Position numbers and translations under genes: made by a program
The notes under the pieces: model-generated
Databases searched by the model: none
What the model was told of the DNA's origin: nothing
The model's input: only the letters and a program-made list of their open reading frames with translations
In this document: piece after piece, positions 34,925-46,234 of the stretch
How the letters are laid out: each line of letters begins with the position of its first letter
Position numbering within the stretch: the stretch's first letter is position 1
From: Nemophila menziesii
Lineage: Eukaryota; Streptophyta; Magnoliopsida; Boraginales; Hydrophyllaceae
Assembly: GCA_029959085.1 (NCBI GenBank)
Contig: JARWIR010000023.1
Span: 7,081,860-7,145,859, forward strand
Length of the DNA: 64,000 nt
Reading direction: 5' to 3'

Positions 34925-36811
34925 TTGTATACATAGGAGGCTTTAAAAGCCGTTAAGAACGGTCATTACATTTAATAAAAAACTAACGAAACTTAATCAC
35001 TAAACTAGTACAACTCTGACTGTTGCACATCCGCTTATGTCCTTCCTAATGAGATTCCACAGGTAATTTGGAGGAACGTTAACTGTCACTGGCTGGGTAT
35101 TCAACAACGCACCTTCTTTTGCTAACCTATCTGCACACTGATTCGCTTCACGAAATACGTGGTTCACCTCGAACTTTGGAAATTTGCTTAACATCGTGCA
35201 ACAGTCATTAATTATTGAAATATAGCGACTGCTTAAGCTCCCACCACCCTTCACTAGCGCATGGAGCTTCCTCGAGCCCTTCTCATAGTGAGTTGAGCTC
35301 CTACCGCCTTTCACTAGCGCGCGGAGCTCCTCCGAATCTGTTTCAACAATTAACTCGGTATAATCTTTGTTGATAGCCCATCAAAGGCCAAAATGTAATG
35401 CAAGCAATTCCGATATCATGGGGGAATCAACCAAACAAGCACCCATAAAACCCGATATATATGTATTATGCTTATCTCTCACCAAACCGCCAATACCTAC
35501 TAGACTTTTAGACGCGATGAAGCTACCGTCAATGTTTAACTTGAGGCCAACACAAGGCTTTACCCATTTGACAATAATATTCGAGGCGAGTTTAACTATT
35601 CCGCTATCGGCACACTTCCCCCACGCTTAGATGATGTTACTAGCAAAGGATAGTATTTCTCTCTTAAGCTCCCGAATGTGCGGTATCTGTAAATTCTCAT
35701 TGAACACAATACGGTTACGATTAATCCATATAACCCATATAGCAGAAACAAAGATAAAGGGACACTTGAAACTAGCAAATCGTGCTTTAGTTTGTAAGTG
35801 GGCCCCAACCCATGTCTTAACAACCCTCTTGTTGACTTCAGCAGACCCAGTAATTGGACTTCTCGTATCTGCACCAGCTGTAGCAGCCGAGAATGAGCTC
35901 TCATCTGGCCTGAAATGGTTCTGTTGCCATGCCTCGTTCAGGGACGCGAGTTATAATCCATCAGATTTCTTCAGTCCAGCTCGGTCGAGATCCTCCAAGG
36001 TCAGCCCCTATGCAGCAGCGTGATCCAGTCCACCAGCTCGGCCTCCTGACTCCAGCGCGAAACCTGCTACAAAGTCCGAGCGCCACTCCACCTGTTCTGC
36101 AGCAGCACCGAGAACAGCTCCAGGAGCTGGAAATGAACAACCTGCAAAAAAACCGAGTGAATTCCAGGCTAGAATACCTAACTTGCAATTTAAAAAGACA
36201 TTAAGTGAGTCCTCCCTTTCGGCTCCACATATAGCACAGCATCGCGAATTGATGACCGTTCTCTTGTATAAATTATCTGCCGTGGCTAATCTATTCAATA
36301 CGACTCTCCACATAAACACTCGAATCTTTTGTGTGTATTTCATCTTCCATATAAGCTCTCAATTGAAAGAATTATCCGACCCATTCTCCCCCATATTCGT
36401 AAAACCAGATTTCACCATAAATAGACCAGATGTTTCAAACTTCCATACAAACTTCCTCCCATACATCTCATTAACTTCTAATACTCCTTCACGAATGGCT
36501 TTTACACCCGCTAAAATAGCTTTACACGCATTTGACTCGTTACCACTTGGAACACGATTCATTAGACCATTCTTGAAATACTTGTTCTAGAACACATCCA
36601 CCCAAGCTACCACTTGATCTTCATTAAGAATTTTCCAGCCAAGCTTAGTTAGGAGTGCTAGATTATATCTCTCCGCGCTCCTTATACCCAGGCCACCATT
36701 CTTCTTGAACTTACAGATTTGTTCCCAAGCCACCCAATGAACTATTCTCTCCAAATACGAGGCACCCCAGATAAACCCTTTCACAACTTTGTCAATCTCT
36801 TTACACACGTA
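34925..36811 (-). mobile_element. Outer L1, 3' part: end of RT, zf-RVT, RNase H, poly(A)
   Basis: Minus frames from 36808 leftward give the end of RT (FIWGASYLERIVHWVAWEQI, GGLGIRSAERYN), the zf-RVT module (IRVFMWRVVLNRLATADNL; CCAICGAEREDSLNVFLNC at about 36190-36250) and a C-terminal RNase H (LNIDGSFIASKSLVGIGG, ISELLALHFGL, FREANQCADRLAKEG, ending 35000). Several stops and shifts separate the pieces (36587, 36359, 36008, 35596, 35000). The 3' UTR ends in the A-rich tail at 34916-34926. On the right it is cut at 36811 by the Sirevirus LTR; the L1's 5' half resumes near 45.45 kb. Confidence 0.85.
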
Positions 36812-38123
36812 TGAAAGTCCTAGAGGGGGGTGAATAGGATTACTAATAAAATTAATGCCTAATTAAAAATCTTTTGGACAATAATAAGGTTAAGAGAGAA
36901 ACTACTAAGTCAACTAAATATATCAAACTCTTAAGGGATCATGCAATGGATAAACTAGAGGTTTGATATATAAGTGATACAAGTAAAACGAGCTTCTAAT
37001 CTCTTACTACTCTAGATGACAATAGGTTTGATTAACTAGGTAAAGATTATTACGATATTTATACCAGCATATAATCAAACATATAAAGTGCGGAAGTAAA
37101 TAGAGTAGGGATAGAAAGTACACAACGATGTATAGTGGTTCGGTTATCCCTACATCCACTACCTAAGGAAGCCTCCTTAGGATTTCAAGCTTTTCACTAA
37201 GCTCCCGTGTCTCTCTTAACCGGGTCGAGAACACAATAACCCTTACAACCTCTTCGATACCACGAAGGACAAACTCTTGTGCTATCGCAACACAAGGACA
37301 CCGAGTATACTCCCTATACTCAAATTCTCTCTTAATCTATCTATTACAAGAACTAGACTTAAGAGGATAGATACAAAGTGTTTAAGTGGTGAAATAACTT
37401 TGCTAAACAATCTCCTAAAGAGTAGATATGACTATAAGCATGAAAACTCCTCTTGAGTAGATAATAACTTTGAAGCTTCTTGGTTTAAGCTCTTGATCAA
37501 GCTTGAATGATTAACTTTGATAGCTTGAGACCTCTAATTTTGTAGGAGAATGATATGTATAATAGTTGAAGTGTAAGAGGTAAGTTTCTCCTTCAAATAG
37601 GCCATATTTATAGCACAAGAAAGTCCCCAACAATTATAAAGTTGGTGGGATACTTTGTGCCAAACTGGGTTCCCGGTTTCCCAAATGCGGGTACCCGGTT
37701 TCAGTTACAACGGCTACATAAACTGCTATAAGAGACTTGATGTTGACTTGAGCTTCACAAAACCGGGTGCCCGGTTTCACCAAATGCGGGTACCCGGTTC
37801 TTACTGACATAGGAATTTTGACATTTTGATTTGATGCTCGGATAGATAAGTTTTCTTCACGAGAGTTGTAGGAAACATCATTTTAAGAAACTTTGTATTT
37901 GATCATGAAAGCTAATTCTCAATTTATACATAGATAAGGTTAAAAGTATTAGTATGAAAATTAGCTCCTTAGGATATGACAATAAAGCTTTGATCTAAAG
38001 ATTGTGCTTTTTGATGAATTAGAGTGCAAGATAAAGAGTACAAATAAAGTATAATTAGCACACTAAAACATTAAAGGATTTGTCACATTAAAACAACTTA
38101 TCGATGGGGGCAATATGCCAACA
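36812..38123 (-). mobile_element. 3' LTR of Sirevirus-type copia element
   Basis: 1312 bp with TG..CA ends on the minus strand (TGTTGGCATATTGCCCCC ... CCTAGGACTTTCA). The polypurine tract beside it has the Sirevirus form. The plus-strand start, TGAAAGTCCTAGAGGGGGG, is a common LTR terminus in plants. The LTR contains GGGTACCCGG-type palindromes at about 37665-37800. It lies inside the L1 ORF2. No second LTR is found in the window. Confidence 0.8.
37660..37800. repeat. GGGTACCCGG palindrome cluster in Sirevirus LTR
   Basis: Four occurrences of CGGGTACCCGGTT or close variants (GGTTCCCGG, GGTGCCCGG) lie within 140 bp of AT-rich LTR, two of them in a shared AAATGCGGGTACCCGGTT context. Palindromic repeats in LTRs are a known Sirevirus trait. 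Confidence 0.85.
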
Positions 38124-38142
38124 ATCTCTCCCTTTTTTGATG
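38124..38142 (-). other. Polypurine tract of Sirevirus element
   Basis: The minus strand reads TTTGTCATCATCAAAAAAGG GAGAGAT directly before the LTR. The TCATCATCAAAAAGGGGGAGA form is characteristic of Sireviruses. Similar purine tracts occur further upstream near 38366 (GGGGGAGAAAT) and 38837 (GGGTGAGAAAA). Confidence 0.8.
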
Positions 38143-39492
38143 ATGACAAATACTTCACTAAAACACCTTGGGAATGATATGAAAGTTTAATCTCTAAAGG
38201 ATTTATGCTCTCCCTATCAATGTGCATACAAGATGTCAAGGAATAAAGCACATATGGAGTCTAACTCCCCCTCACAACAAGCATTAAGTCAAAGTGTATT
38301 TTTATGAAAATGATATGCATTTGTGAGTTTTGTAAAGTGCATTTTGGAAAGTTTTAGTGCACATATTTCTCCCCCTTTGTCTTCATCAAAAAGACGGGAT
38401 AATAAATGTATAACCCATAACTAAAGAAGAAGAGCTAAAACTCAAGTGAATAGATTTCAGAAAACAATATAAAGAGTCTATAAGTTTAGAGCAAAGAAAA
38501 CATTTTAACTAATTGAAATGCACAAAGATCAATTAGATGAAGCATGAAAGAAAAAAATAAGGGATAGATATTTTACCAACTTCAAGAACGAAAGAGTTTA
38601 TATCTTTTTAGCTTTCTTGCAAAAGCGTAAAAAATATGGTGTTAAAAGGATACACTCTAATCTTTTAACAACAAAAGAGATTAGTGCAAGTGATTATGTA
38701 ATCATAAGATATAGATAGTGAGACTAACGATCTTTTTAGAAAGAGTTCTACATTTTAGTTCTAAAGATAGTTGAAAAAGGAGATTTATTTGAAAGAGTTT
38801 AGGGGGCAAACCCACTTGAAAGAAGTTTAATTAAGATTTTCTCACCCTTTGTTAATAACAAAAAGACTCTAAGACAAGGTTAAAAAATATAAGGGATAAA
38901 AACCAATTTTGAAAAGTAAAGGGGCTAAGATGTATTTTTCCCAAACTATAGGGTTCAAAAACCAATTTTAGAATTATAGGGACCTAAATGCAATAGTTTA
39001 AATTTTTAGGGACCTAAAAGTAAAAGCCAAATTTTAAAGAGATTTATGAAAACTAAGAACCTAGAGGGGATTTTGTAAACAAAAGAATCAAGACTTTAGG
39101 GTCTTAAAAACAATTTTTTCAACACTCTAGGGGCCTAAATGCAATTTGTATGATTTAATAGATCTAAATTGCAATATCACCTACAATACCAAGAGATAAG
39201 TAGCAACACAAGATAATAATCAAACTAAGGTAAAAACATGATTCCAACACAATTAATTCAATCCAAAACACAACCAATCAAAATCAAAACAAATTCATAA
39301 ACATAAACCATAATGTCAAATCGTTATAAACCGGAACATAGAGAGATCAAACTAACAAAATATGAAAGTAAACAAGCCCAAACAAAGCAAATTCAACAAA
39401 CGAAACTAAAGACATGAAATAAAAAAATACTAAAAGATAACGAAGTCAAATTTTTTCTTGAAAAAGCAACCCAAAAACTCCAAGCGAGAGAA
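38143..39492. other. Non-coding 3' region of Sirevirus element
   Basis: Between the env-like ORF and the LTR. Holds two extra purine tracts on the minus strand and, at 38890-39160, a degenerate repeat of TTAGGGACCTAAATGCAA-type phrases. No ORF of note. Confidence 0.6.
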
Positions 39493-40379
39493 TCAAGAAT
39501 TCCGAGGAGAGCGACTCCTAGACCTTCTTCCACTTCCAACATCATCACGAAGACATGAAACTTCGTTCTTCAAACCCTCAATTCGATTATTCATAGTTTC
39601 AAACCATCCTTTGATTTCCGCAAAACCATCTTTAAAAACATTTAGCAAGGTAGATTCAACTTTATCAATATCATCTTTAGTAGCAAAGTTTGAGGAAGAA
39701 CCAATAGAAGATTTAGGACGGGATGTACGATAAAACGGAGGAGGAGCAATAGGAATAACCTCACGGGAAGGAATGTTAAGAGACTCAATAGTGGGACCCG
39801 AGGAGGTGATATTTAGCCCAACATCTTTCATGATAGTATTTCGAAGATTTTCGGGAAGATGATCAAAGATATGTTTATCAATGTATTCTCCATTGTAAAT
39901 GAAAATTTTCATAGTTTTCAAAAAAAATATCAAACCTCCAAGTTTGTTTAAAATCACGAGGGTCAAGAGAGGGAGATATTTTCTTAACATTGACCAAGAG
40001 ATAACTAAGAGCAATCCTGTATGGTAAAGTAGAGTTCGAATGAGCACGATAATCCATGTTACGAATGAAAATTTTACAAAAATTGATAGGCCTTTTTGAA
40101 TAAAGAAGAAATAGAAGTATTGCTTCATAGGGAGCAATTGTTCCATCCTTTCTATCCTTTCCTAAAAGACAAAACAAGACAATTTTATGTGCCAAACGAA
40201 TATCCGGAGAGAATAAACTCAATAACCAAGGTTGAGTATGGAATTGAATCATTTTCGATGACATAAAAGCTTCAACCTCATTTTTCAAAGGGATATCAAT
40301 AATTTCTTTACATCTATTCCAACCCGAGACAATAAAATACTCATATCCACTATTTTGAAGTTTAAAAGCTTTTTCAATA
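39493..40379 (-). pseudogene. Sirevirus env-like ORF, C-terminal part
   Basis: Minus frames from about 40379 to 39493 read AFKLQNSGYEYFIVSGWNR, then FHTQPWLLSLFSPDIRLAHK, a hydrophobic middle part, and a C-terminal region. That region has a predicted coiled coil (DDIDKVESTLLNVFKDGFAE, IEGLKNEVSCLRDD) and a basic RRSRSRSPRNS tail ending at 39493. One frameshift lies near 39.9-40.0 kb. Position just 5' of the 3' LTR and the coiled coil fit the extra env-like ORF of Sireviruses. The right end at 40379 is where an L1 inserted. Confidence 0.65.
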
Positions 40380-40386
40380 GTTTTTG
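40380..40386. repeat. Left target duplication of inner L1
   Basis: GTTTTTG, repeated at 44277-44283 right after the L1 poly(A). Short, so only supportive. Confidence 0.5.
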
Positions 40387-40429
40387 GATTAATTCATAAT
40401 AGGCACTATGCCATTATCCTTATTAATGA

Positions 40430-41233
40430 CCCGACTTCCCGTACTATATTATTTTTGTGCATGCCCCCAATAATTATGAAGATAGATTACAAATTTGGAA
40501 TCATATTACCCTTTGGAATGATAACAAAAACAAACCCTGGATAATCATGGGAGACTTTAATAATCTTTTAAACTTGGAAGAAAAGAGTAGTCTCACCCCC
40601 TAATACTCAACATATTATAGACTTTAAGAATTTTATCAATAACAATGGACTCGCAGAAATCAACTCTAGCGGATGCTATTTCACCTGGACTAATAGACAA
40701 ACAGGTAACAAGGCGGTACAAAGTAAAATTGACAGAGTTTTGGGTTCATATGAATAGACAATTAGATTCCCTCAAGCAAATGTTTTCATTCCCCCGGCTA
40801 TCGGCTCGGATCATTCACCGCTCATTCTCCAGCAGGAGGCGAACGCATCCCCGGGTACATATTTCTTTAAATTTGAATCTCACTGGTTGGATAATATCGA
40901 ATGTAGGGATGTGGTAAAAAATAGCTGGGAAGAAATAGGTAATCAAATACCAATGATAAGTTACCAAAAGAAAAAACATAACACCACCCAAGCTCTTGAG
41001 CACTGGAGTAAGATCACATTCAAAAATCACCAAAAACAAATTAAAGCCATTCAAACAAGACTAATCGAGATTACTAATCAAGCTACAACTAAAGAGAGTG
41101 AAATAGAAGAAGAGCGGCTTAGAAACGAGCTTAATTTTGAATTTCAATGCGAAGAAAAGTATTGGGCTGATAGAGCTAGGCAACAATGGCTCACTTGCGG
41201 AGACAAGAATACCAAATTCTTTCATATGGAATG
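40430..41233 (+). pseudogene. L1 endonuclease C-terminal half and linker
   Basis: Broken frames read PNNYEDRLQIWNHI, IIMGDFNNLLN, CYFTWTNRQTGNKA and GSDHSPLILQQEA, the C-terminal motifs of the AP-like endonuclease (GDFN and SDH active-site segments). The linker follows (HWLDN; SKITFKNHQKQIKAIQTRL; WLTCGDKNTKFFHME), ending in TGA near 41235. At least three frame changes are needed. Confidence 0.75.
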
Positions 41234-42515
41234 ATGCAAAGAAGGTCCCTCAACAAAATCAAACGGATAAGGAATGAAGAAGGTGAATGGACAAAGGACG
41301 TTAACGAGGTTAAATCTAAATTTCAAAACTATTATACTAACTTATTCGCAGAAAAACAAACAACAATGGATAAAATAAATAATGCATTGCCATATGTCAA
41401 ACCTTCGATTACGAGAAAGATGAATCAAGAATTAATAGCTGATCCGACAATGGAGGAGTTGGAAAAAGCTCTTCGGAATCTCTCTCCTACCAAAGCTCCG
41501 GGGCCGGACGACTTAAACGGTAAATTTTATACGGAATTTTGGGATATCATTAAAGAAGATGTCTTTAGAGTTGTTTATGACTTTTTTAAGAATAACATAC
41601 CCTTGGAAGATTTGAACGATACTTTGAATACACTCATTCCGAAAGGAGAGATTTAGGAACTTCTAGGCGATTACCGGCCGATATATTGTATAAACTTTGG
41701 ATACAAACTAATCGCAAAAATGTTAGCTAATCGCCTACAAAAGTTTATGAATGAAATCGTTTCCCCGACACAGGCCGCGTTTATCAAAGGCCGGGCGATA
41801 CAAGATAATATACTTATAGCGCAGGAATTATCATTCTATATGAAACGTAAAAGGAAGAACGCAAAACCTATGGCTAGTATAAAATCGATATGACAAAGGC
41901 ATATGATCAAGTCAGATGGGACTTCATTATTACACTGCTCAGACAAATGGGCTTTCATGAGAGATGGGTTAACTGGATTAAAAACTGTATATCGGATGTT
42001 TCTTTTCAAATTAATTTTAATGGTCAACGCTTACCTAAGTTTAATTCAGGAAGAGGTCTCCAACAAGGGGATCCTCTTTCCCCTTTTCTTTTTTCAATTA
42101 TGACAGAAGCGCTTATAAGTCAGATTGAAGCGGCCTATGAACAAGGCCAGATACATGGCATCCAGATCACGAGGAACTGTCTGGAAATATCTCATCTCCT
42201 TTCGCGGACAACTCTCTATTTTTCCTTACGATTAACACTACCAATATTACATCTTTTAATCAGTGTTTGACAGATTATTGCAAAGGCTCAGGACAACAAA
42301 TCAACTATCAAAAATCAGCTATTCTTTTTAGTAACGATACCCCGCAGGAACAGAGAAACCAAGTAGTAGAACAATTACATATGGTAGAGACGGAGGACCT
42401 GGGTAAGTATCTGGGTATACCGTTATGCCACAAAAGGTCAAAGATCGAAGCGTTAGAATGTATAGCAAAAACACTCTTTGCGAAAACGGAAGGATGGAAA
42501 GCAAAGCTCCTATAA
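41234..42515 (+). pseudogene. L1 reverse transcriptase with altered active site
   Basis: RT motifs in order: SPTKAPGPDDLNGKFYTEFW, LNTLIPKGE, YRPIYCINFGYKLIAKMLANR, FIKGRAIQDNILIAQEL, DMTKAYDQVRWDF, GLQQGDPLSPFLFSIMTEAL. The next expected block, FADD, appears only after a 1-nt shift near 42200 and reads FADN (GAC AAC), so the second catalytic Asp is lost. GSGQQINYQKSAILFSND, LGKYLGIPL and a TAA near 42513 follow. Stops or shifts occur at 41656 and near 41880. The enzyme would copy L1 RNA at the nicked target; this copy is dead. Confidence 0.85.
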
Positions 42516-42530
42516 GACGGAGGAAAGTAA

Positions 42531-43440
42531 GTGCTCATTAAAGCGGTTTTACAAGCTATCCTGGTATATACTATGTCAATCTTTTCATATCCGATTACTT
42601 TTTGTAAGAAACTTGTAAATGCTATTGCCAATTTCTGGTGGAGCTCCGGCGAAAGAAACAGAATTCACAGGTTAGCATGGGAAAAATTGACCGTTGGCAA
42701 ACTCCTTGGTGGTTTAGGATTCAAAGACCTTAAACGAATGAATACGGCTTTGTTAGGGGCACAAGCCTGGAGAATATATCAAAACCCTAACTCGTTAGCA
42801 GCACGATTACTAAAAGGTATATACTATCCCAATTCTGATTTCATGAATGCTAAACTTAGACAGAGTAGAACGTGAAGTTGGGCGAGTATAATCGAGGGAA
42901 GAGATTTTATAAAACAACACGGATTTGTTCAAATCGGAAATGGGAGAACGATTAACATTTGGAACGACAAATGGATACAGACATCGTGGAAACTAGAAAA
43001 ACCAGACACGTGCGACTACCAAAAGATTAATGAACTGTGGAAACAAGACACAACGGATTGGAACAGAGAGATATTAGAGGAGGTTTTTCCTCAACCAATT
43101 ATTCCGGAAATCACAAAGATTCAGATTCTAACCCAGATAAGATCGATTCATATGGCCACATTCAAAAGACAGAAAGTATACAACTAAAACGGGATATAAA
43201 GTATTAACAGATATAGCAGTACTACAAGCACCGCAAACCACATCAGCAGCAGAAATATAAGATCTAAACTCTGGAAGATTATCTGGAAAGCAAATATACC
43301 AAAAAAGATACGATTATTCACCTGGAAAGCATGTAATGAGGCTATACCCACGGCCAAGAATCTTGAAATTCGGAAATGCACAGACTCTTCAACATGTAAT
43401 TGGTGCCAACTGGAGAAGGAAACGACATAACACTTACTTC
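42531..43440 (+). pseudogene. L1 RT C-terminus and zf-RVT module
   Basis: The frame at 42531-42875 gives IANFWWSSGERNRIHRLAWE, GGLGFKDLKRMNTALLGAQA and ARLLKGIYYPNSDF, the usual run after RT in plant L1. Further broken frames give IGNGRTINIWNDKW and the zinc module (IPKKIRLFTWKACNEAIPTA, CNWCQLEKETT-stop-HLLLQCG). Stops at 42873 and 43184-43430 interrupt it. Confidence 0.75.
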
Positions 43441-43683
43441 TTCAATGCGGAATAAATAAATCAATCTGGGCAGCATCAACACTTCAAATTCACATACAAC
43501 AAGACGATATTAATAATCTTGGAGACTGGATAATCAACGTTATTGAAGCATATACCAACGGAGGATGGGAGCCAACGATAGTTACTAATTATATTCTAAT
43601 ACTACTTTGGAATATTTGGAAAGCCAAACCACGATAACACGGAGCTTGACATTGATCACATAATCAGGGCTTCAAACAAATTA

Positions 43684-44235
43684 ATGGGCGAGCTTCACGG
43701 CCTCGATTGGATGAAACTACAGACGAACTCAGCTGTACTCCCAACGATAAATGCACAAAACAATTCGGAGACACAACAACCAGAAGAAATTATATATAAC
43801 TGTGACGCTTCTTTTAATACTAAATATGAATATACAGGAATCGGAATAGCAATCACGAATACTAGAACAGGCGAGATCAACGAAAAAGCGAGTATTATCT
43901 GGTGCAATTCAATATTAGAAGGCGAAGCATTCGCAGTCCTGAAAGCAGTTGATATTAGCAAGGATAATAAGGAAAAAAAAGCTATACTCTCGGATAACCT
44001 TGAGTTAATACAAGGTATTAGGCAAGTGTCAATGGCGAGTTGAACCATTCAACCGATCTTGCGTCAGATCAGGCAGAGGTCGGAAGAAGCAGGATATATC
44101 ATTTTTCGACACACTCCTAGAAGGATGAAGGCTCTTGCGGATCGACTCGCAAAACACGTTAGACACAGAGCCGGGCAAATAGGCAATAACAAAACTGATA
44201 TGATCAATTACTTCGGAAGACTTGGGATAGGATAG
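43684..44235 (+). pseudogene. L1 C-terminal RNase H domain
   Basis: The 119-residue frame holds YNCDASFNTKYEYTGIGIAI, EGEAFAVLKAVD and AILSDNLELIQGI. After a TGA at 44041-44043 the domain continues as GYIIFRHTPRRMKALADRLA and ends with TAG near 44235. The conserved acidic residues of RNase H (D in CDAS, E in EGEA, D in SDNL, D in ADRL) are all present. A C-terminal RNase H of this type marks a plant L1 subgroup. Confidence 0.8.
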
Positions 44236-44283
44236 GTTTTTATATTTATTCGCTTTCTTTTATGTCCAAAAAAAAGGTTTTTG

Positions 44284-44699
44284 TTTGACACACTTGTTTT
44301 GAAAGAGCAAGATTCACAATCTAGAGGATGGATGTTTTTGTTAAATTCACTAACTAAGGATTGATAAGAATTATTTTCTAAAGATAGGAAAAAGTCTAAT
44401 CCTTGAAATTGAAATAAATGGAAAAGATTAGAATTTGAGCCATTTACCAAAGAGATAGAGGCACTTAGTGAAAGAGATGAAATTGATCTTCCCCAAAGAA
44501 CCTTGATGTTTTTCCTCACCATTCTTTGTTTTGTGGGTTCTTCTTCAATGTCTAAATCATCTTCTTCATCTTCATAAATTGAATCTATTTCAATTTTTTC
44601 ATCTTTTTCATCTATGATTCTTTTATTTTTGGAAGCCCTTGAAGCTCTTGAAGCTTTGGAAGATGATGTAACCATGTGAGCTTTGTCTTTGGAAGCCAT
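44284..44699 (-). pseudogene. Sirevirus env-like ORF, N-terminal part
   Basis: Starts at ATG 44699 (MASKDKAHMVTSSSKASRAS), with a Ser/Lys/Arg-rich beginning and a very acidic stretch (EDEEDDLDIEEE) near residues 45-56. It then reads KVLWGRSISSLSLSASISLV and FLSLENNSYQSLVSEFNKN, and is cut by the inner L1 at 44283. The part left of the L1 (from 40379) is in a frame one base away, so a separate indel also exists. The protein has no assigned enzymatic role. Confidence 0.6.
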
Positions 44700-45446
44700 G
44701 GCCAAAGAGAGGATGAAGGTTTAATGGAGTGGGTAAGGGTTTTGAATGATGGGTCTTCGTTTTTGAGAGATAGAGGAGAAGAAAATGTTTTGAAGAGTGA
44801 AAGAATAAAAGAGAAAGAGAAGGGTTTTGACCGAATCGGGTTGTACACAGCACCAAAACCGGGGTCCCGCATTCACCAAAACCGGGTACCCGGTTTCTTT
44901 TTTAGGCCTCGACAAAATTGGTTAAAAATGGAAAAGAAGCATTTTTCAAATCACCCAAAACCAACTCGAAAGCTCCCCAATAGTTTAGAAATGTTATAAA
45001 ACTTCCAAAATAATTTTTGTTATGAAAAAATATGATGTGGAAATCACGAAAATTATGCAAACAGTTTATTGCACAAAGACCGCTATATTTTCTAAAAAGT
45101 ACAAAAAGACCCAATGTAAAAACTAAGAAATTTTAAGCATGAAAAGGTAAAGACTTAAAGATATTAGCACATAGAGGATAACTCACATAAACACATAATA
45201 AAACACAAACTAAAAAGGAAAGAAGGAAAGAGTTCACCGAATTTTTCTTTTACGAGATTTGAGCGTCTTTTTGTATATCATTTCAATTTTTTGACGCTCA
45301 ACACCTACAATAAAATATTACTATGGTATCCAAGGTGAAATGGATCCGGAAATATGATTAGCATTTCTCACGATCCATATCGGTTTTTCCCAGGCGAGTA
45401 TCAAAGACCCGTATTCAAGTTATTTGTTGTAATGACACGTAGAATA
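44700..45446. other. Sirevirus internal sequence upstream of env-like ORF, with damaged junction
   Basis: Includes a CGGGGTCCCGCATTCACCAA and CCGGGTACCCGG palindrome pair (44858-44902) and a 9-bp inverted repeat TTGAGCGTC / GACGCTCAA (45259-45267, 45293-45301). No pol gene of the Sirevirus is found. The sequence passes into L1 endonuclease somewhere between about 45345 and 45450, so gag, pol and the 5' LTR of the Sirevirus appear deleted together with the RT of the outer L1. Confidence 0.5.
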
Positions 45447-46098
45447 TCCAAATTACCATATGCCCTGTCAAGACGCTCCATAATCCTCTGTCCAGAATTC
45501 CACGAATCACACCAAGTAAACCCAGGGCTTTCAAAACCAAGATCAATCGACCCGCAACTGTGTCTCCATTCCTCGAACATCTCCATTCTTCTCGAAACAC
45601 CTTCCACCTCCCTCTTTTGTCCACTTCTTTACCAATTTGATTAAAGTCACCAACTACCAACCACAGAGATTTAATGTTGTGAAAGGCCTGATAGAGAGCG
45701 TCCCATAGAAATTCTCTTTGCTTGTAATCTGGGCTTGCATATACCCAGAGGAAATCCATGACTACATCCTTTCTGGCTTATTTCTACGTTTATTACTTGT
45801 CGACCAGCAGACAATACTCTTCATCCACATCCGAATCATTCCATAAAGGCCAAATTCTCCCTTTGTAACAGTCCGAATCAACTATGTCTAAGTTATCCTT
45901 TTGTAACGAGTTGATAATATTATTTGTTGTTGCGCCACTTACTCGTGGTTCCACTACAGTAAGCCAGACATTTTTATTTAACACCAAATCACGTATTACC
46001 CGTATGAATCTATGTTGTGCTCCTCCGTAACAATTCCAAATTAATATGTTAATGGGATTTTTGTCTTCTCCCAAGACGTACCTGTAAAATCTACACAA
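45447..46098 (-). pseudogene. L1 endonuclease (outer L1)
   Basis: Minus frames give INILIWNCYGGAQHRFIRVI (endonuclease start), VVEPRVSG, then after a frame change VYASPDYKQREFLWDALYQA, LVVGDFNQIGKEVDKRGR, GFTWCDSWNSGQRIMERLDR and YGNLDILR. These are the consecutive motifs of the plant L1 AP-like endonuclease, which nicks target DNA. The final SDH block is not recognisable: homology stops near 45447. Stops at 45793-45795 and frame changes near 45.6-45.7 kb inactivate it. Confidence 0.8.
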
Positions 46099-46234
46099 TT
46101 CATTAATAAAAAATTAATTGAAGAAAGAGATACCTCTAGGCGCAATCCGCGCGAGTAACCATATCCGTATCCTCCACCCTGGGCCTGGATTCTTGATTAT
46201 GATCTACTGTATTCACCGCAGCAGAATCGGGTAT

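Larger units (their letters stand above)
40387..44276 (+). mobile_element. Inner L1 LINE, plus strand, 5'-truncated, inside the Sirevirus ORF
   Basis: About 3.9 kb from the middle of the endonuclease to a poly(A) at 44268-44275. Order: endonuclease end, reverse transcriptase, zf-RVT, RNase H, short 3' UTR. A 7-bp target duplication (GTTTTTG) flanks it. It splits the env-like ORF of the minus-strand Sirevirus: the C-terminal part lies left and the N-terminal part right. ORF1 and the N-terminus of the endonuclease are missing, as usual for a 5'-truncated insertion. Confidence 0.85.

Noticed and set aside
35000..36811. Plus-strand ORFs of 75-135 residues in this region
   Set aside because: They lie opposite recognisable minus-strand L1 domains.
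45310..45345. TATTACTATGGTATCCAAGG as a plus-strand primer-binding site of another LTR element
   Set aside because: Only the first seven bases match the initiator Met site and no LTR end fits.
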